Positions 9,665-21,109 are shown, counted from the first letter of the stretch. The stretch is DNA of 64,000 nucleotides from Micrasema longulum (GCA_022494885.1 JAGVSM010002689.1:1-64000), one strand, 5' to 3'. The notes: a model not told the origin generated them from the sequence alone. A program made the numbers and translations.

Positions 9665-10129
9665 ATAGGTGAGTTATATTGAAATCATATACGCCGTCCG
9701 AGGCGTTTTCATAATAAAATACAGTTTTATAATACGGTAGACAGTATTACTAATCAAATAATTCGCTTCCCTTTTTTTTCAGATCTTCACAACGGTTTGT
9801 TTAGAGAGCCTAAAAAAAATTTTTTTTTAATGCCCCTTTATAGTAGACACAATTTCTGTGTTCCATTCTAGCCCGTAAGGTGGAATTTAGTACGAAATTA
9901 GAATATTTGTTTATATTCATAGAATTACGTACCGAGTTATTGTGAAATGTGAAAGGGTTGTAACCTTGTAACACGCAACGAACAACTACACTATCACTAT
10001 ATACATATATAAGGGTTTATCAGCAAATGTTCAACCCACAACCGCGGTGTAGGGTGAATAACCGATGATTTAAAAAATACAGCAATAGTTCGGATTCAGA
10101 AAATGGAGAGACTTTTTGCAGATAATTAT
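9665..10129. other. AT-rich sequence, nothing recognised
   Basis: No shared repeat or coding signature seen. Confidence 0.4.
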
Positions 10130-10370
10130 TTATTTATTTATGCTTTATTAAGTTAGTTCATAAAATCTTAAGAACTAATATAAATTTTTGATAACATTAC
10201 AATTTTTTTATGAAAATTTCTCAAGAACATGTTTTTTCAAATAAATTTTAAATATTTAGATTTTTTTCTATTTCCTTTATTTCTTCAGGTAACTCATTGT
10301 ACAGCTTCAATCCCTGGTACAATGAGTTTTAAGATTCTGTTTTTCTCTTCATTGGTAATCTTATATTTTT
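10130..10370 (-). pseudogene. LINE C-terminal remnant
   Basis: The minus strand at about 10350-10255 gives SLYQGLKLYNELPEEIKEIE, the 'K.YN.LP..I' end of a non-LTR ORF2, similar in type to 58488-58775. A-rich sequence follows. Frameshifts prevent one open frame. The perfect 12-bp inverted repeat AACTCATTGTAC at 10291-10302 and 10317-10328 lies within it. Confidence 0.5.
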
Positions 10371-10519
10371 TTTAACCCATGTTTCATATGTATGACATTG
10401 TTGGTTAAATTTTATTATTGTATTTATTTTATTCATCCTCTTAATTATTTTATGTATAAAAATTGCTACATTTTATTTAATTTGCTGCTTTACTGTGAGC
10501 AAGCCAATTTCTTTGTTTT

Positions 10520-10690
10520 TATTATGATAGTCTTCATCAACATCATCATTAGCTCGACAGCCCTGGGTGGGCCTTGGCTGTATCCAGGAGTCTCCTCCAG
10601 TCTTTTAAATTTGCTGCCCTTCCTCCCTAGTTCCCGACTTCCACCGTTGTCGTATCTGCGCTGATGTAGTCCATCCATCGCAATACTATT
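10520..10690 (-). pseudogene. RTE-like LINE C-terminal end
   Basis: On the minus strand one frame reads WMDYISADTTTVEVGN, then NLKDWRRLLDTAKAHPGL, the terminal signature of the RTE-like family at 6124-6562. A GATGATGTTGATGA simple-repeat tail follows. Confidence 0.65.
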
Positions 10691-10860
10691 CAGTTACTAA
10701 ATAAATAAACCTTAAGAGGAATTAAGTGACCTATGCACGTTTGAGTGCAAATTGTAATGATGATTATGAAATAATAATTATGTTGTGGGACTCACCCGGA
10801 AACCAAGACCCATTGTCACTTGTTATTTTACCGTCTTAAGGACAGTGTAAAAGATAAATA

Positions 10861-11345
10861 ATAGAGATGCGCTAAATGCGAATTTTGTTAACCGAATCGA
10901 ATCCGAACATATTCGACTTCACGCTTACTGAACCAAATATTTAGCAAAATTATTCGGTTCATTACACGTGTGGTTTGTCGCGCTAAACAAGTTGGTAAAG
11001 GTTCGAAAGTCGCCAGGCAAAATGTTAAATACTTAAAACTTTAAATAAACTTTGATTAATTGAATTAAACGTTACTTTATGATATTTCTAAGACACGGTG
11101 AAAATTGGAAAGCGAATGGGAGCGCACGTTTCCGAATGGCTGACCCTTGAATCAACGGAGAAGACATGACCATCGTTATTTGATTATACCATTAAAACGC
11201 TGGATTAGCGCTTTTGACAAAGTGATACAATTCCGCTTTTATTCTATTCCATTTTCTGGTCTAGTGTGTGTCCACCATAACGAGTTTATAATTCGGTATT
11301 TTAACCGAATATTATGCCAAATACCGAACATATAAAACCACGCCG
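10861..11345. mobile_element. Possible hAT-like MITE remnant
   Basis: TAGAGATGCGCTAAATGCGA at about 10862, followed by repeated short CCGAAT/ATTCGG motifs (10895-10960 and 11290-11345), resembles the ends of some hAT-type miniature elements. No clear matching inverted end or target duplication was found, so this is tentative. Confidence 0.35.
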
Positions 11346-11382
11346 AATATGTCTAACACAAATACTTACTTCGTATGTTACT

Positions 11383-11655
11383 ACAGCTCTTTAACTTCAC
11401 AAACATCAATACATGAAAGAATTTAAAAAATATAGATGTTCAAATATGGGCGGAATGGCAAATGTTACACAGTGTACAAAGCGGTCACTTAAACCAGCCT
11501 ATGACAAGTCAAAAACCTTGCAGATGCCTAGACTTCTATATTACCTTATCTAAAATGATATTTATCTCCGTTGTAATATGTTAACACTAACAGCTTCCTA
11601 GCGAGTTGAAACCAGTTCTTGTCTGCTAAAATTTGGACAAATTCAAAATATTGTT
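11383..11655 (+). repeat. Family A repeat, copy 5
   Basis: Covers AACTTCACAAACATCAATAC through a diverged core (AAAGCGGTCACTTAAACC) to the constant end CAAAATATTG. It is one of the more degraded copies. Confidence 0.75.
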
Positions 11656-12087
11656 AAATGAATAATTGTTGCATTTTTGTCAAAACGGACAAAAACAGGA
11701 TGTATGAAAAAGAAAAATAAGGACAAGACATTTTGCCCATTCTGACTAAAACGCCGCAAATATTCAACGTAAACTTTTTTTAACTCAACTTGTGGTGGAA
11801 CTAGCTCATAGTAGTAGAGTAGAATGACGTTTATTAAGTCTGTCTTTGCGTACCGAGTATACTATTTGAAGCTATTTGGAATTAGTATTATAAGCAGACT
11901 GCTAACTGCTCTTAAAATTAATCTCTCATCATTCAGACTCTCGTAAACCACGAAAGTAGGAACCACATGCATGTGAATTAGAATGTAACGGAAGGCTGCC
12001 GTAATCACGACGTTTTGCCCTTATAAAATCAAATATAAAGCTTTTACTTATACTAAACTGCATTTTTGAGCTTCTATTAGAACTTAA
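11656..12087. other. Spacer, nothing recognised
   Basis: No shared repeat. A stop at 12085-12087 marks the degraded edge of the following LINE. Confidence 0.4.
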
Positions 12088-13180
12088 GCGTATGATAAAG
12101 TAGATAGAATGAAATTGTGGGGCGTGTTGGAAAAGTATAAAGTAAACAATAAACTTATACGTGCAGCATCGTCTCTCTATGAGGAGAGTTCAGCGTGTAT
12201 AAGAGTTAATGGGGGATTTACATCTTGGTTGCGATCTCAAAAGGCGTGAAACAGGGATGTGTAATGTCACAATGGTTGTTTAATCTATACATGGACAACT
12301 GTATGAAAGAGATAGAATTCATGGGTATTGGAGCAAAAATTGATCATTTTTCAGTAAACTGCTTGTTGTACGCTGATGATGCAGTTTTGTTAGTAAGTAG
12401 CAAGGCTGATTTGCAGCAAATAGTCTCTAGAATGTATGATGTATGGCCTGGAGAGCGAATTTGCGATGAACGAAAGTAAGTCAAAAGTGATGGTATTTGA
12501 AAGGGATAGTGAGGTTACTGACTGCGTAATAAATGTAAACAACGAATGTCTCGAGCAAGTAGAAGAATTCGTGTACCTGGGAAGCATTGCCAAGAGATCG
12601 AAAGTAGAAAAAGATGTTGAAAGAAGAGTGAATGCGGGCAATAAAATGAACGGAGCACTAAGCACAGTAATTTCTAATAAAAATATGTCAATCGAAGCTA
12701 AACTGGCAGTGCACAACGGAGGTTTAGTCCCAACACTTATGTACGGAAGTGAAATATGGAACTGGTAGAGGAAGGATGAAAGCCGAGTGAACCGGTTGAA
12801 ATGCGATCTCTTAGACGAATGTGTGGGAAATCAATGTATGACAGGGTTACTAATGATGAAATCAGGCGAGAGTGTAAATCTGAGTCAAGTATAATTGATA
12901 AGATCAAGAAAGGGTCTCCGAGATGGTTTGGTCACGTAGAACGAATGGACGACGAAAGAATGGTAAAACAAGTATATATGGCGAAAATGAACGGTAAAGT
13001 GAGACGAGGACGACCAAGGAAGACGTGGCATGATCAGATAAACCAAAATCTTAAGTCTGGTCATGTCAAAAGCAGACAGAACCGAAGGGCATGTATGACA
13101 AGATGTATGAATGTGGAAGAGGCTAGGATTGTATGCCAGGATAGACGTGTGTGGCGGTCCATTCTCTCTGGTGATTTTTT
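12088..13180 (+). pseudogene. RTE-like LINE reverse transcriptase, longest R-family copy
   Basis: Four pieces in shifting frames make up the second half of an RTE-like reverse transcriptase. AYDKVDRMKLWGVLEKY starts at 12088; GVKQGCVMSQWLFNLYMD and the catalytic LYADDAVLL are in the frame 12225-12479; SKSKVMVFER, EEFVYLGS and RRVNAGNKMNGAL are in 12436-12768; MRSLRRMCGKSMYDR, RWFGHVERMDDERMVKQ and RGRPRKTWHDQINQ are in 12801-13190. There are frameshifts near 12225 and 12450 and after 12770, and a TAG at 12766-12768. The palm aspartates (YADD) are kept. The element was once coding but is now dead, and its 5' half is missing. Confidence 0.85.
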
Positions 13181-13344
13181 TTATGGGTAAACTACAAACA
13201 ATGTTCATTATTTTGTTCCTACATATAAGTGCATAATATAAAAATGAGTAATATGATTATAAATGTCTATTTTTTCTGTAGTTCTGTGAAAATAAACTCA
13301 AAACAATTATTATCAACTTTGCAATATATGTAGCTTTATTCTAC

Positions 13345-13740
13345 ACTCTTCAAAGACCAACTATCACATGCACTCGCCTATCCCTAGGCTCCACAGATAT
13401 GGTAATCAGTATAAGGACAAGGCTGATATATTTGATTCTGGACTTGAAAGTTATAAAATGACTCTGATTTATTTTTTCTCTCGCAATATAATTCTTAAAC
13501 TTTTCTTCATATTTAATTATGTTTTCCTCTTCTGCTTTTTCAATTTAAGTATGTATTTCTTTAATATTTTTGGTTGCTTATGTGTATTTACCTACTTGTT
13601 ACTATTGTTTAAGATATGCAATTTTATCATTTTTAGTTATGTTTTAAAATATGTACTTTTTTTTACTTATGTTCAATACATGTTAAAGGCAATTTATGTC
13701 GTTTATGTAAAAATAAAAATAAAAGTTTATTGAAAAATAC
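13345..13740 (+). pseudogene. Jockey/CR1-like LINE end with 3' UTR
   Basis: The start of the frame at 13368 gives PIPRLHRYGNQYKDKADIFD then SGLESYKMTLI, the terminal LINE signature also seen at 48290-48546 and 62633-62914. The rest of that frame is hydrophobic only because it is AT-rich 3' UTR. The copy ends in an A-rich tail near 13735. It is not a membrane protein gene. Confidence 0.6.
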
Positions 13741-14900
13741 CACGATGACATTCAAAAGGTACTTCCATTATGATTGAAATGTCAATACTGTCCGATTCTT
13801 TTTAAAGTAAATAATGCTAATAACGGCCACTTCGAACGCCTCATGTCCTATGCGATACATACTATGTCAACAATAACATATAAAAAAAATAGTCGTTTAA
13901 GAATAATGTTAGAAATACTAGTTTCTAAATAGAAAATCTGAAAATAATATGTGTAATCTGCAAACTTGTTTTAGTGTTAAAAATCCGAAACTGGAAGATG
14001 TAAATAAAGTGTACTTTTTTGTACGTAGAATTAAACTGAGGTGATCGGCTAGTTTTATCGTACACTGAGAACGGGCTAGTCGCTGGGCATACCAAATGGA
14101 TATTTTTTTGTAGGAAGATTTAAACGGTGGTGGTGGTGATTTATAATAAATAACTATTAATTAATTTATTTTCCCATAAACATATTTTATTATAAATTCA
14201 AATATAATGGCAAGCTGTGCACAATCGCTTATTTGGACGATTCGCCCCTGGTAGGCAAGGCATCTGATAGGAAGTATATACGATTGCAGCGATGTTGTTT
14301 TTAAAAACACTTCTTTTTGCAATTAAAAGATGTACGAAACTGTTAACAAATTAAAATTATTATTATTTATGATAAACTTAAAAATTCAACAAACAAATAA
14401 CTACCGACAAATAATTTTTAAATGTTGTGCAGTTGAAAATATGGGTTGGCTTATATTTACAAAACGATAAAGAAATAACCGTAATGTGTTCCGTAGCGTG
14501 TTCCTCCGGCGCCATTTTGTAGAATAGTTTCACAACTACTTAGCGTTGCGTAATCTCAGTTTGAGGGAGGCCATGTTACCTTTGATTTGCAGAACTTACT
14601 ATAATTATGTAATTCTTACGAACATCGTCATACTTAATATCACAAAAGGAAGTTAATATTGTAAGCTGGCAATGTGAAAGAGACGTGGTAAAAAGTTCAT
14701 TTAATAAAATTGACAATGTTGTTTCGGTGTTTTTTACGCTTGGCACAACTTAAAATTGAAATACAAGAAAATATTACATACTGTGGTGGTATTCTGGATC
14801 GTTTTTACCCTCTAAAGAGTGATCAATTTGAAGACTTTTATATTTTTAATGCGACAGCACTTTGATTTATTTAATGACTACAAAGTAATGAAAATTTGTT
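13741..14900. other. AT-rich sequence, nothing recognised
   Basis: A short open stretch near 14200-14310 has no motif. No repeat shared elsewhere was found. Confidence 0.4.
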
Positions 14901-15206
14901 TTCAGGCGTTGCCTACTATGTGAAATAATTCAACCAGATGAATCTCTTGACTACAAAAAAGGTTTCAGCTCTTTAACTTCACTAAAATAAAAAAATGGAA
15001 GAGTTGAAGATTTATGGATATTCAAACATAGGCAAAATGGTGAATGTAACACGGTGTGGAAAGTGGCCACTTAAAGCAGCCAATGACAGGTCATAAGCCC
15101 TGTAAATGCCTAGGCTTCCATATTCCCTTATTTAAGGTATTTTCCATCCCTGTTGTAATTTGTTAATCTTAATAACTCCACAGGGGGGGAAATCCAGTCT
15201 TTTGTC
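14901..15206 (+). repeat. Family A repeat, copy 6
   Basis: Runs from TTTCAGGCGTTGCCTA through GTGTGGAAAGTGGCCACTTA to AATAACTCCACAGGGGGGGA and CCAGTC. It belongs to a sub-type with CCTTATTTAAGG and GACAGGTCATAAGCCCTGTA. Confidence 0.75.
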
Positions 15207-15751
15207 AAATGGCGTTTTAAACTGCTTCAAAAATGAAAATAAAACTAATACAGTTTGGTCAATTGAACCTAATTAAGTGTTTTGGGTAATGGTTAAGGTC
15301 ACAATAACTCGTTGCAAAAATCTTCAAAAACTTACTTAAAAGAGCAAGTGAATCTTAATTGTGCACATTAATATTCTCTTCGTTTATTATTGACTTTGTA
15401 GGTACCTACCTTGTACAAAAAAAAAACAAAAAAATGTTATCCGTAGACAAGCCTTGGCTTTGCGGGAACAACAATACAATAATGTTTGTTTTTTTTGTTA
15501 AAATAAATAAATATTAAAAAATATTTATATTTTTTACTTATCGATAAGATTTTCCCGATGTAATAATATATTTTATCGGGATTGAACAAAGCTTGGTCTT
15601 TGAACTATCGCTATGAATGAAATACGATGATTCGTTAGTTTATGGTGACGTAGCATAGTCTTTTTGTTCACAAATCTTAAATCCTACGACAAAACAAAAA
15701 GCAAACCAAACTAGCCATAGATAAAGCAAGTCAATAATAGAAATTGAAATA
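15207..15751. other. AT-rich spacer, nothing recognised
   Basis: Low-complexity stretches and no coding signature. Confidence 0.4.
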
Positions 15752-16070
15752 ATTAATATGTCTAGGCATTTACAGGAATAACCTGATTGGCTGGTTTAAG
15801 TGCCCCCTTAACACACTGTGTAACATTCACATTTCTGCATATGTTTAAACATCCACAATTCACCTACTAGGCAACGCCTGAAAACAATTTTCCAATTTTT
15901 ATACCTTTTCTTATACCAGTGAGTTGATTCAATAATGTTCTGAGTATGACCAAATGTTTGCAGACAGGATGGATTTTCTCCCTAGGGAGTTTTTTCGATC
16001 TAAATTTGTTGCAACAGAGAGGTAAAACATTTTTGAGACGGGAATGTGGCAGTCTTGGCATTTCCCGATC
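15752..16070 (-). repeat. Family A repeat, copy 7
   Basis: Minus orientation: TGTCTAGGCATTTACAGG, then the diverged core, then CTACTAGGCAACGCCTGAAA and the GTTTGCAGACAGGATGGATT end, running into the start of a second unit (GTTGCAACAGAGAGG). Confidence 0.7.
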
Positions 16071-16094
16071 TGTTGCAAAAAAATAAGATCGACA

Positions 16095-16255
16095 TATGTA
16101 ACGGGTGTGGGTGTGTATATGTATGTGTATGTGTACATATATGTATGTTTATATGCATGTATATGTGTGTATGGGTGTGTATGAATGTGTGTATGTGTAT
16201 GACTGTTTATAAGGGTGAACGCGTGTGTGTTTATGCATATGGCAACATATAAATA
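16095..16255. repeat. TG/TATG-rich microsatellite
   Basis: Imperfect TGTATG and TGTG repeats over about 160 bases. The cysteine/valine-rich frame on the plus strand and its histidine/threonine-rich mirror are artefacts of this. Confidence 0.9.
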
Positions 16256-16317
16256 AATATACATGTTAGTCTACCTTAGCACGGGTCTGGTACTAGGCAT
16301 TACTTTATAATTAAAAA

Positions 16318-16381
16318 AAACTTCATAGGGAGAAAATCCAGTCAGTCTGCAAACATTCAGACATACACAAAACATTGTTAG
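16318..16381 (+). repeat. Family A repeat, terminal fragment
   Basis: AGGGAGAAAATCCAGTCAG through CAAAACATTGTTA corresponds to the last 60 bases of the family A unit. It lies directly before the PLE-2 frame. Confidence 0.6.
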
Positions 16382-16402
16382 ACATACCCACAAATACTAA
16401 AT

Positions 16403-16726
16403 ATGGGAATTTATAAATTAAATTGTATAAATTGCCCAAATTTCTATATTGGAAAAACTTCACGTAAATTTAATGTTAGAATCAAAAAACATATAAGATG
16501 TCTGAGTAATAATAATTTTTCAGAATTCGCAAATCATCTTATATCCGAAAACCATGAGTTTAATCAGGAAACGTGTGTAGAAATTTTGCATGTCAATAAA
16601 AATGGTTCTCGTTTAGATAATTTACAACGATTAAAAATTAGTAAAGCCATTAATCAAAAACTTCAAATAATATATAATCAATTAAATTTAACTTCAAGTC
16701 CTCTTTTAAAATTATTCCCGTTATGA
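16403..16726 (+). CDS. GIY-YIG endonuclease domain of a second PLE family
   Basis: A 107-residue intact frame. It opens with the GIY strand (MGIYKLNCINCPNFYIGKTS) including the paired cysteines, then RKFNVRIKKHIR with the conserved Arg, EFANHLISENHEF, and VEILHVNKNG supplying the late Glu. The family is distinct from PLE-1: the closest sequence in this window is the decayed copy at 50390-50660. The domain would nick target DNA for retrotransposition. The reverse transcriptase part is missing upstream and is replaced by family A sequence. Confidence 0.85.
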   Translation: MGIYKLNCINCPNFYIGKTSRKFNVRIKKHIRCLSNNNFSEFANHLISENHEFNQETCVEILHVNKNGSRLDNLQRLKISKAINQKLQIIYNQLNLTSSPLLKLFPL

Positions 16727-16831
16727 TTTTTTTTATTTTCTTTCTCTCTCTTTCTTTCAATTTTCTGTCTCTTTCATACAATATTTTATTATATAAATAG
16801 CAACGCGTGTAATTATAAGTTAGTTAAATTC

Positions 16832-16863
16832 CTGACGATGAGGTAGTAACCTCGAAACCGGTC
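16832..16863 (+). ncRNA. Candidate hammerhead ribozyme motif in PLE-2
   Basis: Core CTGACGA (16832-16838), stem II GAGGT/ACCTC around a short AGTA loop, GAAA (16854-16857), then CCGGTC. ACCGGT is a 6-bp palindrome, so stem III can form only between two copies. Cleavage is expected after GTC. All invariant core bases are present. Confidence 0.7.
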
Positions 16864-17000
16864 GAAGTGTAATTAAAAAAAAAAAATTGGTTTATACAAA
16901 TTTATAAACAAATAAGTGTAAAATGTCATACCACAAAGTGAAAAATGTTTTCGATAACAGTAATACTAAATATGGGTACCAACATTCAATATTATTTGTG

Positions 17001-17789
17001 AATCATAAAAAAAAAACTAATTTATAAAATAAAAAACATTAATTTTTGATTGGTTCTACCCCTTTGTTGAAATATTTATCACCTTACCTAGTCAATACAA
17101 AGTTTCCGTTTTATGAACAGGAAGCTTTTTTTCTTAATTCCGGAACGTTTTTGAATTACGAATTTCAGACAAGGGATGTTGTTAGGTACAGTATTAAAGT
17201 TAAACTAACTCAAGTAACAAGACGAGCAAAGTAGATATTTAGTGGTTAAGTAGGAGTGATGTTATGTACTTATTGTCGTGTCTTGTCTTCTAGAATAACA
17301 AGGGTCGCTTGACGAGCTTTGAGAAACTAAAGCCTATTAAATAAATTACCAGATGGACGTGAGGACTTGAATAAACTCCTTGAACGTACCAATTTAATTT
17401 ATCGCGAACTGACAATAAGCAAATTTAATCTGCCCTTTTAAAATATTCGAAGTACCATTGTATTTTTTTAATTGATTGGATTTTTGGAGATCTTCATTAC
17501 TTTTAACTCAACGACAAAAAAAATGTGTTTTTTTATTATTTTTATATTTTAAACCAATCAACAGGCTTAAGTAAGCCCTAATAGATTGGCATTAAAGAGT
17601 AATACTTAATTTTAAAATTCTTAAAACCTACTTAAATGAACAAAGTGTATAATTAACAAAAGCTATGTATGTATATAGCATAATATACTTAATGAATTTG
17701 GCAATAGTTAATCCCACGTATCTGATATATTTAGTGTAGGGTATTGTTCCCACAGAACAAATCTTTTGAACTTTTTCAAAGATGATGAA
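17001..17789. other. AT-rich sequence, nothing recognised
   Basis: The frame 17046-17234 and a short open stretch around 17345-17445 have no recognised motif. Confidence 0.4.
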
Positions 17790-18350
17790 TGGTAATTATA
17801 TTTATTTATTCATGCATTTCATAATATATACAGTTTTTTTTTCACTTTGCCCAGCTGTATGAAACAGTACTTATGATTTTCTTGTTGTATTACTGTAGAA
17901 TATTTAATCATTTAAACTTTCAGTAGAAATGCTGTATAATTTTTAGGTTATTTTTTTAATATAAATCTTGTATAATTTTTGGGTTTAATTCTTTTTTTAA
18001 TCTTGGGTATAAGGAATTTCATGTTTTTAAAATTAAAAAAATATATGGATTGAGCCAAATATGTTAGTATTATAAATGTTTGAAAAAGGCAGATTTTCCA
18101 TTGATGTTAATAAAATAAAATAAAATAATAATCAAGACGAAAATGGCAAGTATGACATCGTGGGTCAGGAGAGACCACACCGCTTGCTTTTTAAATGCCT
18201 GCCCTTGCTGTAGGAACACATCGGCAGTACCGTTTAGTGAGATTTCGTTCACTGTTCTGAGGATTCTTGGCAGAGGAGAAAAAAATTCGATGTTAGTTTT
18301 ATAATTTCCCACCGCAAAGACAGGATTGGTATGAAAGTTACGGTGAGTAT
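17790..18350 (-). pseudogene. Jockey/CR1-like LINE end with 3' UTR (family K)
   Basis: The minus-strand frame at 18312-18070 starts GNYKTNIEFFSPLPRILRTV then NEISLNGTADVFLQQGQAFK, a LINE C-terminal signature. It aligns with the plus-strand copy at 62920-63280. The 3' UTR below it matches 46605-46905 and ends with GCTGGGCAAAGTGAA and a TAAATAAATA tail, as also seen at about 41065-41120. Confidence 0.65.
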
Positions 18351-18424
18351 GTTATTCTGATTTGTCTAAAAAAGGAAAACAAATTAATTATGAATACTGC
18401 CAGTGACTACATATGCATTAGGGA

Positions 18425-18720
18425 CTATGGCCCTCACAAAACAAATGTAGAAAAGCTCAAATGCACACAGCGATCCATGGAAAGATCCAAGCTTGGTCTA
18501 AACCTAAGAGACACAATAAGAAATTAGGAACACAACCGGAATAGCCGATATCATGGATCGCGTAGCAGAACTGAAGTGGCAATGGGCAGGACAAGACCCC
18601 ACAAGATGGGCCCCTAGAATTTTAAAATGAGACCTTGGGAGAATAAGCGAGGCGTCGGAAGACGTCAAAAAAGATGGTCCGACGACATAGCTGCTGGTGA
18701 CGGTGACGGTGACGGTGGTG
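18425..18720 (+). pseudogene. RTE-like LINE C-terminal remnant, third type
   Basis: Translation gives QRSMERSKLGLNLRDTIRN then, after a frameshift, DIMDRVAELKWQWAGQDPTR and NKRGVGRRQKRWSDDIAAG. This is the classic RTE end 'ERAMLG.SLRD.I.N....T.V.D......LKW.WAGH'. It ends in a GGTGAC microsatellite (about 18697-18725). The residues around the normal GH are deleted. Confidence 0.75.
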
Positions 18721-18929
18721 GTGATATTCTGTTTTTTTTTTGCTTGACAGTATTTCATAGACCCTTATTACTTTGAATATGCAAAAAAAACGTGATAATG
18801 TCCTATTACATCACAGAGCACCTAGGCTTGAGAAAAATTGCAAATGTCTGCAAACGTTTTCTTCATTTGTATCTAATGAGTGTACAGGGGTTAATAAATA
18901 TATGAAAATAAACCAAATTATCATCTTAC

Positions 18930-19030
18930 GCGTGAAAGAGAAAGGCAGCCCGTCTGACCATCGGAAGTCTCCCTCTGACGCCTTGTCTGAAGCTCCCACC
19001 CAGTACGCATTCTGCTCCCGGTATCCTGGG
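18930..19030 (-). CDS. C-type lectin-like domain, single internal exon
   Basis: The minus strand has a strong acceptor (TTTTGTTTTTTTTCAG), 101 coding bases, then a GTAAGA donor. The exon begins with the last base of a codon and ends with the first base of the next. It encodes 33 residues containing YWVGASDKASEGDFRW and SDGLPFSFT. This matches the middle of a C-type lectin domain, the WIGL-like strand and the 'EG.F.W.DG' segment. These secreted or membrane proteins bind carbohydrates or act in recognition and adhesion. The next exon should carry the Ca-binding EPN/QPD loop and the final cysteines, but no neighbouring exon was found. The introns would have to be long and full of transposons. 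It could instead be a stray exon of a dead gene, but the intact frame and splice sites argue for function. Confidence 0.7.
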
Positions 19031-19689
19031 CTGAAAAAAAACAAAATAAATTAATATCAATTAAAATACAACCACTAAAACAGTAGTATATTTGAAATAC
19101 AAATTACTGTTGCATGTCTGCTAGTTATAATTTATGTTAACTCTTGTGTGGCTGTGATGTCTCACTAGTCGACATAGGACACAAGACTGACTATATCTCT
19201 CGTATTTTTTTTGTAATTTTCAAATATACATTTTTACACCGGATTTGGAAAGTAAAATTTGTATAACTATGGATGTTAATACAAAAAATATTTATCCTTG
19301 CTACGCGGAGAATGAATGTCCGCTAATTCAATAACACATCTGTATTAGAAAAAGCACGAAGATAGAACGCATAAGGAAGAAAGAGACGCTGTTCTGTGGC
19401 GGGTGTTGGGTAAAATAGATTCAGTCTTCAGTCGTTTGATAACAGTGATGGAGAACACACGCGCGTAATATGAGCGTCTTATTTATGATTTTTAATTTAT
19501 TTTGCTACAACAGGGCTAAATTATATGTTTATTTGCATAAATGATGGAAAAGGAATTATTGAACGGTATGTCTCTATGTATTTTTTTCTCAAATGTCTGA
19601 ACTTTAGAATATTCCGTTTTTTACTAGTGGTAACACGATGTTACATCAAAGCGCGCGAAGGGATTATTTACCGCAGTTTTTTAAGAGTT
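19031..19689. other. Spacer or intron, nothing recognised
   Basis: If the lectin exon is real, this is part of its upstream intron. No second lectin exon was found here. Confidence 0.4.
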
Positions 19690-20830
19690 TTTTATTTTAT
19701 TTTATTCAGAAAACATACAGTCATACATAATAATTATTAAAAACAACATTTTTTTAACATAAAAAGACCAATTAAGTTTTCATAAATTATGCAAAAGATA
19801 TAAACATTAAATGTGACAAAAAATAAATAAATAAGAATTTCAAGTGAGAAAAGAATAATTGTTGACATTTGCGTTTTCTATAGAGGTATTAAATTAAAAT
19901 AAATAAAAATACCGAATGTACACTCCGAGCCATCCACCCACACACATGACGCACATATAAAACATACACAAACATATACATTACATGCGGCACATATACA
20001 TAGCATAAACCACTCAAGATGCACATTCAGCAACTATCCCAAATAATCGATCCCATTTAGAAATTTTCCGTACAAATGCAACGTGCAGTTAAAAATGTCT
20101 ACATCAATACTGAGTCCATTATCTACATGTACGTCTAATGAATGAATTCGAGGTATAATTATTGTTTTTACAAGTTGGTACATAAAAAAGGGAATTTAAT
20201 CTGGTATAGCGAAGGGGACAACGGAAACCAATATTTTGTAAAAGATACGGCGAAAAAACTATATTATTGAGAATTTTGAAAAAAAAAAAATTAAATCACA
20301 TAGAAGGCGCCTTTTTTGTAGTGATTCTACATTAAAATTGATCAAAGATGCGCCGTAATCATTTTCAATGTTGCCAAAACGATATTCCAGGCTCCTTATA
20401 AATTTATTTTGAATGTTTTCTATTTGATTAATATATTCATTATACTGAGGGGACCATACTTATGAAGTGAATTCGAGTTGACTACGCACATAAGTAAAGT
20501 AAAGAAGTTTGAATGTATTTGGTGATGAGAATGGCTTGGAGATTCGTGAGATAAACCCTAGAAGTCTATACGCCTTATCTATTATTGTATTTATGTGATC
20601 TCTAAATAAAAGCTTATCATCCATCAATACACTAAAATCTTTAGCTTTCATTGAACGATTGACAATTTGCCCAGATAGTTTGTAGTCAAATAGTATACTT
20701 TTTTTCTTTCGAGCAAATGACATGACAAGACATTTATCAGAATTCAATAATAACTGATTGTCCTTGCAATAGCAACAGATTCTATACAAGTCAACTTGAA
20801 GAACTTCGCAGTTAATGTATAAACAGTCTT
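19690..20830 (-). pseudogene. Jockey/CR1-like LINE with long 3' UTR
   Basis: The minus frame 20789-20460 gives CYCKDNQLLLNSDKCLVMSF, KDFSVLMDDKLLFRDHI and LKLLYFTYVRSQLEF-like text, the thumb of a non-LTR reverse transcriptase. It continues past a stop as VWSPQYNEYINQIENIQNKF. The 3' UTR holds an ACACAT-rich stretch (19930-20010) and ends in an AAAAT-rich tail near 19690. The copy at 21110-21969 belongs to the same family in the opposite direction. Confidence 0.75.
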
Positions 20831-21109
20831 TTTTTTATAATTAAATACATTGTTGTATTTGTATGTAGGTATTTGAGGATGTTGGAGGACCGTCAACCAG
20901 CTGGCTTCTAAAGTATCTCTTCGTAAGAGAGTATGTTTTATCTATGGCTCTATCCCGCTGAATTTCTTTTAGTCCTGCTTGGGACCAACAGTTTTCAATT
21001 TCGAAGAGATGGGTTTTTGCACTGACCCATTTTTTTTAGACCGATTAGATTCAGTTTTATCGAGAACTCAGCCATTGAGAGAGCATAAATTTTTATGTTT
21101 TGTTTTAAT

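Larger units (their letters stand above)
16394..17000 (+). mobile_element. Penelope-like element, 3' end (PLE-2)
   Basis: Comprises the GIY-YIG frame (16403-16726), a hammerhead-like motif (16832-16863), then TGGTTTATACAAATTTATAA and CCACAAAGTGAAAAATG, which recur at 29856-30030. AATACTAAATATGGG occurs both just before the frame (about 16390) and at about 16965, so the terminal repeat appears to be followed by the start of another unit. Confidence 0.75.

Noticed and set aside
10291..10328. 12-bp hairpin as a terminator or regulatory site
   Set aside because: It falls inside a LINE C-terminal coding remnant, so it is explained by codons there.
13368..13733. 121-residue hydrophobic frame resembling a membrane protein
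   Set aside because: Its N-terminal part is a LINE ORF2 end and the hydrophobic part is the AT-rich LINE 3' UTR.
16046..16252. Cysteine- and valine-rich frame
   Set aside because: It is a translation of the TG/TATG microsatellite.
18300..18350. Apparent splice donor GTGAGT after an open segment on the plus strand
   Set aside because: The sequence aligns with LINE coding sequence at 63090-63150 in the opposite direction.
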